From NCBI RefSeq assembly GCF_000024905.1, contig NC_013522.1:620001-684000 (forward strand): a stretch of 64,000 bases of DNA, given 5' to 3'. The stretch comes from Thermanaerovibrio acidaminovorans DSM 6589. GTDB taxonomy: Bacteria > Synergistota > Synergistia > Synergistales > Synergistaceae. The notes beneath the pieces are model-generated. The model saw only the letters and a list, made by a program, of their open reading frames with translations, made no database searches and had not been told where the DNA came from. Positions 16,830-24,313 of the stretch are shown here, in pieces; within the stretch, counting starts at the first letter, position 1, and every line of letters begins with the position of its first letter. The position numbers and the translations under genes were made by a program.

Positions 16830-17911
16830 TGGGGCCCCTTGCCGGGTATCGGGGGTTGGCCCTGGCCCTCCTGGCGGTCCTGCTCTCCTCCCCCTGTTGG
16901 GGCCGGGAGGGGCTGGTTCTGGCCCCCCCTAAGGTGGGGATCTACCTTGGGGGGCATCCCACGTCGGGTCCCTACGATGACCAGCTGACCCAGGAGGCCA
17001 TAGACCGGTTCCTGGAGGACACGGGCCGCAGGCCCGTCTGGATGTACGTGAGCTGGAACTGGGACGGGGATAGCCCCTTCCCATCCGAGATCTGCCGGCT
17101 GATCCACGCCAACCGGATGATCCCCTTCGTAGGCGTCATGCCCTGGAGCACCCGGGTGCAGAACCGGAGGGAGCCGAAGGTGACCCTGGACGCCATAGCC
17201 AGGGGCCTCTACGACCCTCAGCTGGCCCGGGCGGCCAGGGCGGCGCGGGAGTTGGGGTTCCCCATAATGATCTCCTTCGGCCCCGAGGCGGACGGGGGGT
17301 GGTTTCCCTGGTCCGGGCGCTTCAACGGCGGGAGCCGCTGCGATCTTTACGGGGACCCCAAGGTCCCCGACGGGCCCGAGAGGTTCCGGGACGCGTTTCG
17401 CCGGTTCGTGGAGGTCTTCAGGGCCAACGGGGCGGTGGACGTCACCTGGGTGTTGCACCTGGCGGAGCGGCCCGGACCGGACCTGCCCTGGAACCAGGCG
17501 GTCCACTACTACCCGGGGGACGTGTGGGTTGACTGGGTTGGGGTCAGCCTCTACGGGCGGCTGGGGGTCAACCCGGTCCGCTCCATGGAGGAGCTCCTGA
17601 GCCGGGCGGTGCCCCGGCTACTGGAGGTCTCCAAGGGGGGGAAGCCCCTGGCGGTGCTGGAGTGGAACGTGGCGGATGGACCCGGGGTGGACAAGCCCCG
17701 GTGGGTGGAGGAGGCCTTCGCCGCCTTCGCCCGGTGGGAGGGGAGGGGGCTCAAGGGGGTCGCCTGGTGGGACAAGGCGATGCGGCCCGATGGGACCCCC
17801 TCCTGGCTGGACCTCAGGTCCTCCCCCCACTCCGCCCAGGTCTACCGGAGATGGGCCCTGACGGACCTCTTCGCGCCGGAGCCGGTCTTCGTCCCGAGAG
17901 GGTCGTTTTAG
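16829..17911 (+). CDS. Secreted glycoside hydrolase family 26-like protein
   Basis: A 360-residue protein with an N-terminal signal peptide (LALALLAVLLSSPCWG) followed by a TIM-barrel segment resembling GH26 (beta-mannanase type). The candidate acid/base glutamate lies in ISFGPEADGGWFPW, which resembles the GH26 block around HExNGxWFPW but has Pro in place of His. The candidate nucleophile is in AVLEWNVADGP. WWDKAMRPDG is near the end. The ATG overlaps the dedA stop by one base, so the two are coupled. Activity on mannan or another beta-glucan cannot be assigned. A signal-peptidase I or lipoprotein-like Cys near the cleavage site leaves the final location open. Confidence 0.75.
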   Translation: MGPLAGYRGLALALLAVLLSSPCWGREGLVLAPPKVGIYLGGHPTSGPYDDQLTQEAIDRFLEDTGRRPVWMYVSWNWDGDSPFPSEICRLIHANRMIPFVGVMPWSTRVQNRREPKVTLDAIARGLYDPQLARAARAARELGFPIMISFGPEADGGWFPWSGRFNGGSRCDLYGDPKVPDGPERFRDAFRRFVEVFRANGAVDVTWVLHLAERPGPDLPWNQAVHYYPGDVWVDWVGVSLYGRLGVNPVRSMEELLSRAVPRLLEVSKGGKPLAVLEWNVADGPGVDKPRWVEEAFAAFARWEGRGLKGVAWWDKAMRPDGTPSWLDLRSSPHSAQVYRRWALTDLFAPEPVFVPRGSF

Positions 17912-17916
17912 GGGCC

Positions 17917-19776
17917 TCAGGATTTCGAGGCCTTCTTGCGCTCGTTGGGGTCCAGAATAGCCTTCCTAACCCGGATGGACTGGGGGGTTATCTCCACCAG
18001 CTCGTCCTCGGCGATCCACTCCAGGGCCCCCTCCACGGTGAGGGGCCGCGGGGCGTCCAGGATCACCGTGGCGTCCTTGGTGGCGGACCGGTGGTTGGTG
18101 AGCTGCTTCCTCTTGGCGGGGTTGCAGGGCAGGTCGTTGCCCCTGGAGTGTTCCCCCACCACCATTCCGCAGTAGACCATGTCCCCCGGGGAGATGAAGA
18201 GGGTGCCCCGGACCTGGAGGTTCTCCAGCGCGTACGACGTGGCCTGCCCGTCGTCCACGCTCACCATGGATCCCCTGGTCCTTCCGGAGATCTCCCCCGC
18301 CCAGGGGGTCTGGCCGATGACCCGGCTGGACATGGTGCCCAGACCCTTGGTGTCCGTGAGGAACTCCCCCCGGTAGCCTATGAGTCCCCGGGTGGGGATC
18401 CTGAACTCCAGCCTGACGGAGCCAAGCCCAGGGTTGGAGACCGAGACCAGCTCCCCCTTGCGGAGGGAGAGCTTCTGGATCACCGCCCCCTGGAACTCCT
18501 CCGGCACGTCTATTACCAGCTCCTCCAGAGGCTCCAGGGTGTGGCCCTCGGGGTCCATGGAGGTTATGACCTCCGGGCGGGATACGCAGAACTCCATCCC
18601 CTCCCGCCTCATCTCCTCGATGAGGATCGCCAGGTGTAGCTCCCCCCGGCCGGACACCTTGACCCCGTCGTGGCGCCCCAGGTCCTCCACCTTAAGGGCC
18701 ACGTCGGTCCTGCTCTCCCTCTCCAGCCGGGCCTTCAGCTGCCTCAGGGTGACCGCCTGCCCCTCCCTTCCCGAGAGGGGGCCGTTGTTGACCAGGAAGA
18801 ACATGGATACCGTGGGCTCCTCCACGTCCAGGGGGGGCATGGGGGCCACGTCGGATCCGGCGGCGGTGAAGGTGTCCCCCAGGGCTATCTCGTCCGGGCC
18901 GGAGAACCAGACGATGTCCCCCGCCTGGGCCTCCTCCACCTCCACCCGGTCCAGCCCGTCGGTGACGAACAGGTGCTCGCAGCGGCAGTCCCCGGTCCAG
19001 ACGGGCTCAAACCGGTTGGCCCTCCGGTCGGTCCAGGCCACCCGGACCTGTCTTAGGTCCTGGGACCTCCTCATGGTGCCGCTGAGGATCTTTCCGCAGC
19101 CGATCTGGCCCAGGTAGTCGCTCCAGGCCAGGGTGCAGACCTGCATGAGGAGGGGTCCCTCGGGATCCACCTTGGGGGGAGGGACGAAGTCCACGATGGT
19201 CTTGAAGAGGTCCTCCATGCCCTCCCCCTGGGTGGCTAGGTCCCTGGTGACCCATCCGTTGAGCCCCGAGCCGTAGAGGATGGGGAAGTCGCACTGCTCG
19301 TCCGTGGCCCCCAGTTCCACGAAGAGGTCGAAGGTCCTGTTGAGGGCCCCCTCCGGGTCCCCATGGGGTCTGTCCACCTTGTTGACGATCACGATGGGCC
19401 TCAGGCCCATCTTGAGGGCCCTGGAGAGCACGTACCGGGTCTGGGGCATGGGGCCCTCCACCGCGTCCACCAGGAGGAGCGCCGAGTCCACCAGGGAGAG
19501 GACCCGCTCCACCTCTCCGGAGAAGTCCGCGTGTCCCGGGGTGTCCACGATGTTTATCTTGTAGTCTCCCCAGCGGACGGTGCAGTGTTTGGCCTTGATG
19601 GTGATGCCCCGCTCCCTCTCCAGGTCGTGGCTGTCCATTATCCTCTCCGAGAGCCTGGCGTTCTCCCGGAAGGTCTTGGCGGCCCTGAAGATGGAGTCTA
19701 TGAGGGTGGTCTTTCCGTGGTCTATGTGGGCTATTATGGCCACGTTCCGTATCTTCTCGTGGGACTTCATTTTCAT
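17917..19776 (-). CDS. typA: Ribosome-associated GTPase TypA/BipA
   Basis: A 619-residue translational GTPase of the EF-G superfamily involved in ribosome assembly and stress adaptation. The G1 motif [13 protein letters not shown]2 region [12 protein letters not shown]3 DTPGHADF and G4 [10 protein letters not shown] are all in the first 140 residues. EF-G-like domains and the TypA-specific C-terminal domain ([18 protein letters not shown]) follow. Length is standard (about 610). The first ATG lies inside the arm of a small inverted repeat whose loop carries the AAGGAAGG ribosome site; the ATG two codons later (19770) is an alternative start. It converges on the GH26-like gene. Confidence 0.97.
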   Translation of the reverse strand: MKMKSHEKIRNVAIIAHIDHGKTTLIDSIFRAAKTFRENARLSERIMDSHDLERERGITIKAKHCTVRWGDYKINIVDTPGHADFSGEVERVLSLVDSALLLVDAVEGPMPQTRYVLSRALKMGLRPIVIVNKVDRPHGDPEGALNRTFDLFVELGATDEQCDFPILYGSGLNGWVTRDLATQGEGMEDLFKTIVDFVPPPKVDPEGPLLMQVCTLAWSDYLGQIGCGKILSGTMRRSQDLRQVRVAWTDRRANRFEPVWTGDCRCEHLFVTDGLDRVEVEEAQAGDIVWFSGPDEIALGDTFTAAGSDVAPMPPLDVEEPTVSMFFLVNNGPLSGREGQAVTLRQLKARLERESRTDVALKVEDLGRHDGVKVSGRGELHLAILIEEMRREGMEFCVSRPEVITSMDPEGHTLEPLEELVIDVPEEFQGAVIQKLSLRKGELVSVSNPGLGSVRLEFRIPTRGLIGYRGEFLTDTKGLGTMSSRVIGQTPWAGEISGRTRGSMVSVDDGQATSYALENLQVRGTLFISPGDMVYCGMVVGEHSRGNDLPCNPAKRKQLTNHRSATKDATVILDAPRPLTVEGALEWIAEDELVEITPQSIRVRKAILDPNERKKASKS

Positions 19777-19795
19777 ACCTTCCTTCCTTGGTATG
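19774..19795 (-). promoter_or_regulatory. Small hairpin holding the typA ribosome binding site in its loop
   Basis: CATACC and GGTATG (6 bp) flank a 10-base loop AAGGAAGGAA that is the Shine-Dalgarno sequence. The 3' arm contains the first ATG. It may modulate initiation of translation, but the stem is short. Confidence 0.3.
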
Positions 19796-19883
19796 CGGCG
19801 TTGGGCCGCAAAAAATTAGAATACCACAAAAGTCCCCCGATTGGACCCCTTAGGGAGTCTTTTGTCGATTTTTAGACGCATAT

Positions 19884-19912
19884 TTGACGTCAATCGTTGG
19901 AGGGTTTAGAAT
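19884..19912 (+). promoter_or_regulatory. Promoter of the urocanase gene
   Basis: TTGACG (19884-19889), 17-base spacer, TAGAAT (19907-19912). The -35 box is part of a perfect 10-bp palindrome TTGACGTCAA (19884-19893), which could be an operator or chance. The leader to the ATG at 19967 would be about 48 bases. Confidence 0.6.
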
Positions 19913-19966
19913 TCGAACCGCAGGTGCCCCGTGCGCACTCACAACTTCCGGGAGGAGGAGATGCAT

Positions 19967-21994
19967 ATGATATCTAACGAGGATATCCGGCGGGCCATGA
20001 CCGTGAGGCTTGATGAGGTTCCGGAGGAGATACCCCCCTTCGAGCCCGGGATCCGAAGGGCCCCCGACAGGGGCTTCACCCTAACCGAGGCTCAGACGGT
20101 GGTGGCGCTGAAGAACGCCCTCAGGTACGTGCCCGAGGAGTACCACGAGAAGCTCGCCCCGGAGTTCCTTAACGAGCTGATGACCCGGGGCAGGATATAC
20201 GGCTACCGCTTCAGGCCCAAGGGGCGCATATGGGGCAGGCCCATAGACCAGTATCAGGGCCGCTGCCTGGAGGGCAAGGCCTTCCAGGTGATGATCGACA
20301 ACAACCTGGACTTCGACGTGGCCCTCTACCCCTACGAGCTGGTCACCTACGGGGAGACCGGCCAGGTGTGTCAGAACTGGATGCAGTACCGGCTGATAAT
20401 GAAGTACCTCCAGGTGATGACCCAGGACCAGACCCTGGTGATCCAGTCGGGGCACCCCCTGGGGCTCTTCAAGTCCCACCCTGAGGCGCCCCGGGTGATA
20501 ATCACCAACGGGCTCATGGTGGGCCTCTACGATAACCCCGCGGATTTCCACCTGGCCACCCAGCTGGGGGTGGCCAACTACGGCCAGATGACCGCCGGTG
20601 GGTGGATGTACATAGGTCCCCAGGGGATAGTGCACGGCACCTTCAACACCATCCTCAACGCGGGCCGGCTGAAGTTGGGCATAAAGGACCACGAGGATCT
20701 GAGGGGACACCTATTCATATCCTCCGGCCTGGGGGGCATGAGCGGCGCCCAGCCCAAGGCGGCGGAGATAGCCGGCGCGGTGGGCATAATCGCCGAGGTT
20801 GACTTCAGCAGGATAAAGACCCGGCTCGACCAGGGCTGGGTCAGCAAGTGCTCCTCCGACCTGGACGAGGTGTTCCGCTGGGCCAACGAGGCCCTCTCCA
20901 AGCGGGAGCCCCTGTCCATTGCCTACCACGGCAACATAGTGGACCTGCTCCAGTACTGCGTGGACAGGAACGTAAAGGTGGAGCTACTGTCCGACCAGAC
21001 CTCGTGCCATGCGGTCTACGAGGGGGGCTACTGTCCCCAGGGGCTCACCTTCGATGAGAGGACCAAGCTCCTCAAGGAGGACAGGACCCGGTTCTGCGAG
21101 CTGGTGGACCGGAGCCTGAGGAAGCACTTCGAGCTGATCAAGACCCTGACCGACCGGGGGGCCTACTTCTTCGACTACGGCAACTCCTTCCTCAAGGCGG
21201 TGTTTGATGCGGGGGTCCGGGAGGTCTCTAAGAACGGGGTGGACGACAAGGACGGGTTCATCTTCCCCTCCTACGTGGAGGACATAATGGGCCCCATGCT
21301 GTTCGACTACGGCTACGGTCCCTTCCGCTGGGTGTGCCTCTCCGGTGACCCCGAGGACCTCAGGAAGACCGACCGGGCCGCCATGGAGTGCATCGACCCC
21401 AACCGGCGGGGCCAGGACCGGGACAACTGGGTGTGGATCCGGGACGCGGAGAAGAACCGCCTGGTGGTGGGCACCCAGGCCAGGATCCTCTACCAGGACG
21501 CGGAGGGCCGGGTCAGGATAGCCCTGAGGTTCAACGAGATGGTCCGCAAGGGGCAGGTGGGCCCCATAATGCTGGGCAGGGACCATCACGACGTGTCCGG
21601 CACTGACAGCCCCTTCCGGGAGACCGCCAACATAAAGGACGGCAGCAACATGATGGCGGAGATGGCCACCCACTGCTTCGCCGGCAACGCCGCCAGGGGC
21701 ATGAGCCTGATCGCCCTTCACAACGGCGGCGGAGTGGGCATAGGCAAGTCCATAAACGGCGGATTCGGCCTGGTGCTGGATGGGTCCCGCCGGGTGGACG
21801 AGATAATAAGGTCCGCCCTTTCCTGGGACGTGATGGGCGGGGTGGCCCGCCGGGCCTGGGCCAGAAACCGGAACGCCATGGAGGTTTCCATGGAGTACAA
21901 CCTGAAGTCCGATGGACGGGACCACATAACCCTCCCCTACGTGCCTCGGGAGGGGCTGGTGGAGGAGCTGGTCCACCGGGCTCTCAAGGGTTAG
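19967..21994 (+). CDS. hutU: Urocanate hydratase, long form
   Basis: A 675-residue urocanase converting urocanate to imidazolone propionate in histidine breakdown, using tightly bound NAD as electrophile. The NAD-binding loop is in SSGLGGMSGAQPKAAEIAGA. The QMTAGGWMYIGPQGIVHGT block and the C-terminal HNGGGVGIGKSINGGFGLVL block are conserved. It is about 120 residues longer than the classic 550-residue form and resembles the long form known from some anaerobes. The ATG at 19967 is chosen for spacing from GGGAGGAGG. No hutH, hutI or formiminotransferase gene is nearby. Confidence 0.93.
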   Translation: MISNEDIRRAMTVRLDEVPEEIPPFEPGIRRAPDRGFTLTEAQTVVALKNALRYVPEEYHEKLAPEFLNELMTRGRIYGYRFRPKGRIWGRPIDQYQGRCLEGKAFQVMIDNNLDFDVALYPYELVTYGETGQVCQNWMQYRLIMKYLQVMTQDQTLVIQSGHPLGLFKSHPEAPRVIITNGLMVGLYDNPADFHLATQLGVANYGQMTAGGWMYIGPQGIVHGTFNTILNAGRLKLGIKDHEDLRGHLFISSGLGGMSGAQPKAAEIAGAVGIIAEVDFSRIKTRLDQGWVSKCSSDLDEVFRWANEALSKREPLSIAYHGNIVDLLQYCVDRNVKVELLSDQTSCHAVYEGGYCPQGLTFDERTKLLKEDRTRFCELVDRSLRKHFELIKTLTDRGAYFFDYGNSFLKAVFDAGVREVSKNGVDDKDGFIFPSYVEDIMGPMLFDYGYGPFRWVCLSGDPEDLRKTDRAAMECIDPNRRGQDRDNWVWIRDAEKNRLVVGTQARILYQDAEGRVRIALRFNEMVRKGQVGPIMLGRDHHDVSGTDSPFRETANIKDGSNMMAEMATHCFAGNAARGMSLIALHNGGGVGIGKSINGGFGLVLDGSRRVDEIIRSALSWDVMGGVARRAWARNRNAMEVSMEYNLKSDGRDHITLPYVPREGLVEELVHRALKG

Positions 21995-22011
21995 GCCTTA
22001 GGACATCTGCA

Positions 22012-22036
22012 GGGGGGCTTTACGCCCCCTTTTTTC
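22012..22036 (+). terminator. Rho-independent terminator of hutU
   Basis: GGGGGC stem, 5-base loop TTTAC, GCCCCC, then six T. It marks hutU as a single-gene unit. Confidence 0.9.
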
Positions 22037-22108
22037 GTTTGCAGGACCGCTTGTGCCCCGGTTCTGATATCATAAGAACGTGATGAGGCGCGGAAGGGGG
22101 GATCCGCC

Positions 22109-22408
22109 GTGAGGATATTCGGAGCCGTGGAGAGGTCTGGTTTCCCCGTGCCCGGTGAGGTGTCCTACCTCTACGGGCGGTCCCGGTGGGACGATGTGTC
22201 CGTGTCCCCCGCCTGGCCCGACCGGGTTATGGTCCGGGGGGTCCGGGACATGGACGTGGTCTACCAGTACCGGGTGTTGGAAGGCTGGGAGGGGGACATT
22301 CCGGTGACCCTCACGTACCTGGTGGCCCGCCGGAGCTACCGGGAGACGGACCTTATGTTCCGGGAGTACGGGTACGGAAAGGGGCAGTTCAGGCAGTGGC
22401 TGGCGTGA
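22109..22408 (+). CDS. Hypothetical protein, 99 residues
   Basis: Not recognised. A small, soluble, Arg- and Tyr-rich protein without signal peptide or membrane segment. The sequence has alternating hydrophobic and charged residues suggesting a beta-rich fold, and ends in a basic/aromatic stretch (YGYGKGQFRQWLA). GTG start with AAGGGGGG upstream. Codon use is like its neighbours (G/C third positions, AGG arginine). It lies between the hutU terminator and tRNA-Ser, with the tRNA opposing it 7 bases beyond its stop. Treat as a probable real gene of unknown role. Confidence 0.6.
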   Translation: MRIFGAVERSGFPVPGEVSYLYGRSRWDDVSVSPAWPDRVMVRGVRDMDVVYQYRVLEGWEGDIPVTLTYLVARRSYRETDLMFREYGYGKGQFRQWLA

Positions 22409-22415
22409 CCATTTC

Positions 22416-22502
22416 TGGCGGAGGGCGCAGGATTCGAACCCGCGGTGGCAGTGCCACAACTGATTTCAAGTCAGCCGCCTTAGACCGCTCGGCCAGCCCT
22501 CC
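22416..22502 (-). tRNA. tRNA-Ser (anticodon UGA), CCA encoded
   Basis: An 87-base tRNA on the minus strand. The 7-bp acceptor stem pairs GGAGGGC with GCCCTCC, followed by discriminator G and encoded CCA. The D-arm starts GCCGAGCGG as in other serine tRNAs. The anticodon loop CTTGAAA carries TGA, reading UCA and related Ser codons. A long variable arm, diagnostic of class II tRNAs, precedes the T-arm with GGTTCGAAT. It is a single tRNA with no tRNA cluster around it. Confidence 0.95.
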
Positions 22503-22566
22503 GCACGCAACCGAGATTTTAGCACAAAGGCCTGGGGTTGGCACCCGGAGGGTAGGTCCCCTGCGG

Positions 22567-22917
22567 GTGCTTATCCTTCTGTTGATCCTGCTCGCCGCCT
22601 CCCCGTCCCTGGGGGCCGATAAGTCCCCCAAGGCGATCATAACCCATGTAAGCTGGAGCTACGACCCCTCCTCCCGATCCGGCAGGGCGGTGATCAAGCT
22701 TCTCAACCCGGGCGTATCCAGGATACCGTCCCCCCGGGTGGCGGTGGTGCTGCTGGACCCCCTGGGGGGGCAACTGGGGAGCGTTTGGGGAAGGCCCAAT
22801 GGGGCCTGGATCAAACCCAAGGGGACCGGGGTGGTGAACCTCACCCTGTCGTCTCCATTGATACCCTCGGGGGTAAGGGTTATGCTTCTGGACGAGGGGT
22901 GCTCAACCTGCAACTGA
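22567..22917 (+). CDS. Small exported protein of unknown function
   Basis: About 116 residues. A strongly hydrophobic N-terminus (LILLLILLAASPSLGA) looks like a signal peptide with cleavage near Ala-Asp. The rest has short hydrophobic strands (KAIITHVSWSY, RVAVVLLDPLGG, GVVNLTLSS) suggesting a beta-sandwich. Two cysteines end the protein in GCSTCN. The start is uncertain. GTG 22567 is used here, while a CTG at 22561 would add an Arg before the hydrophobic core and sits better relative to GGAGGG. No family is recognised. Confidence 0.6.
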   Translation: MLILLLILLAASPSLGADKSPKAIITHVSWSYDPSSRSGRAVIKLLNPGVSRIPSPRVAVVLLDPLGGQLGSVWGRPNGAWIKPKGTGVVNLTLSSPLIPSGVRVMLLDEGCSTCN

Positions 22918-22980
22918 TTTAGATTGGTTCCCCGGCGCTGTCGGACGTGGCATGAGGATTTCCAACAGGGGGTGTGTTGC

Positions 22981-23391
22981 GTGTCCCACTCGGAGATGGA
23001 GGATGCGGTCAGGGTATCTAAGAGGGTGGCCCTGGTAGGGGCCTCTATGAAGGAAGATAGGATGTCAAACCGGGTGCATCGGTATCTGAAGGCCAACGGC
23101 TTCGAGGTCCACCCGGTGAACCCCTCGTTGGCGGGACAGGAGGTCAACGGGGACGTGTGCCTTGGGTCCCTGCGGGAGCTCCCCGTGGAGGTGGACCTGG
23201 TGACCCTGTTCCTGTCCCCCGCCAACCAGGCCCAGGTGCTGGAGGACCTTAAGGGTTTGCCCTACCGGCCCCACTTGTTCTTCCAGCCCGGGGCGGAGAA
23301 CCCGGAGGCCCAGCTGTCCCTGGAGGAGATGGGTTTCAAGGTATTCCCCGGGTGTGTCATGGCGGTGCACATGTCCTTGGGGGGGCGATGA
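22981..23391 (+). CDS. CoA-binding domain protein (YccU-like)
   Basis: A 136-residue Rossmann-like CoA-binding protein of the YccU/COG1832 family. RVALVGASMKEDRMSNRV is the nucleotide-binding loop, GFEVHPVNPSLAGQEVNG the second strand region, and LFFQPGAENPEAQ the glycine-turn near the end. Function is not established; the fold resembles the N-terminal domain of succinyl-CoA synthetase alpha. GTG 22981 is chosen because AGGGGGTG lies just upstream. The stop overlaps the ATG of the following thioesterase gene, so the two are coupled. Confidence 0.85.
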   Translation: MSHSEMEDAVRVSKRVALVGASMKEDRMSNRVHRYLKANGFEVHPVNPSLAGQEVNGDVCLGSLRELPVEVDLVTLFLSPANQAQVLEDLKGLPYRPHLFFQPGAENPEAQLSLEEMGFKVFPGCVMAVHMSLGGR

Positions 23392-23798
23392 TGGAGAGGC
23401 CCAGCTCCAGCGTGACCCTCCGGGTGAGGTACAGCGAGACGGACCAGATGGGGATGGCCTACCACGCTAACTACCTGGTCTGGTTCGAGGTGGCCCGGAC
23501 CGCCTTCTGTGAGTCCCTGGGGGTCACCTACCGGCAGTGGGAGGAGCGGGGGGTGTTGCTCCCCGCGGTGGAGGCCCGGTGCCGGTACAAGAGGCCCGTC
23601 AGGTACGATGACGAGATCACCGTGGAGTGCCGGTTGGAGTCCCTGTCCTTTCACACCGTGTCCTTCCGGTATCGGGTCACCTGTCAGGGGGCCTTGGTGG
23701 CGGAGGGGATGACCCGGCACGGGATATGCGATCCGTCGGGGCGGCTCTTCAAGGGGGAGAACCCCTTCCATGCCTGGCTGGTAGAGAGGGGGGCCTGA
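23388..23798 (+). CDS. YbgC/4HBT-family acyl-CoA thioesterase
   Basis: A 136-residue hotdog-fold thioesterase. The active-site motif YSETDQMGMAYHANYLVWFEVAR (given here as YSETDQMGMAYHANY) carries the Asp typical of the 4-hydroxybenzoyl-CoA thioesterase family, and RCRYKRPVRYDDEI follows. It probably hydrolyses short- or medium-chain acyl-CoAs, or acts in acyl chain quality control. It overlaps the upstream CoA-binding protein by 4 bases, which suggests a shared role in CoA ester handling (inference). Confidence 0.9.
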   Translation: MMERPSSSVTLRVRYSETDQMGMAYHANYLVWFEVARTAFCESLGVTYRQWEERGVLLPAVEARCRYKRPVRYDDEITVECRLESLSFHTVSFRYRVTCQGALVAEGMTRHGICDPSGRLFKGENPFHAWLVERGA

Positions 23799-23810
23799 CA
23801 TGGGGAGAAG

Positions 23811-24284
23811 TTGGGTGTTTTCGTAGGGCGAAGGGGCTACTCGCTGGTGGAGCTCCTGGTGGCCCTGGCGATCCTGGGTGCCCTTATGGGCTCCCTGGCC
23901 CTTGGCTTCGCCGGGGGTTCGCCGGAGGGCACCGAGGATCAGCGGTGCGTCAAGGCCGCCCATGAGGCGGTCCAGTGGCTCCGGGGGATGATAGTCAGGG
24001 CCCGGGCGGAGTCGCGGGCGTTTCAGTTCCAGGTGTCCGTCTCATCCAACGTGGACAGGCTGGAGATCTTCTGGCTGGATGACAACCGGTGGGAGAGGTT
24101 CAACTCCGCCGGGAGGGTCTACTTCAAGGCCAACCTGGCCACCAACTGGGTGACCTATCAGCCCCGTTGGCATACCTTCTCCCCGGGGCTAACGCTTTGG
24201 TTCTACAAGGATAGGTCCAGCCGTCTTCCGGTGGGCAGGATCGTGATAACCCCCTTGGGGGCGGTTAACCTGACGGTTTTCTAG
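23811..24284 (+). CDS. Prepilin-like protein (type II secretion/type IV pilus pseudopilin)
   Basis: A 157-residue protein with the type IV prepilin leader: RRG then YSLVELLVALAILGAL, a methylated-residue position followed by Glu at +5 and a hydrophobic helix. Prepilin peptidase would cut after the Gly near residue 9. The rest is a beta-rich globular domain resembling minor pseudopilins (GspH-like). TTG start with GGGGAG upstream. No other pilin, secretion ATPase or peptidase gene is nearby, so the machine it joins is encoded elsewhere. Confidence 0.82.
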   Translation: MGVFVGRRGYSLVELLVALAILGALMGSLALGFAGGSPEGTEDQRCVKAAHEAVQWLRGMIVRARAESRAFQFQVSVSSNVDRLEIFWLDDNRWERFNSAGRVYFKANLATNWVTYQPRWHTFSPGLTLWFYKDRSSRLPVGRIVITPLGAVNLTVF

Positions 24285-24313
24285 GGAAAATATAGAGATA
24301 GAGGAGGATGAAT

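Noticed and set aside
19905-19935. tRNA T-arm-like string GGTTCGAATTC on the minus strand
   Set aside because: No acceptor, D-arm or anticodon arm can be paired around it; it lies at the hutU promoter.
22186-22917. A single long gene running across tRNA-Ser
   Set aside because: The tRNA on the other strand is complete with encoded CCA; two separate small genes on either side explain the reading frame.
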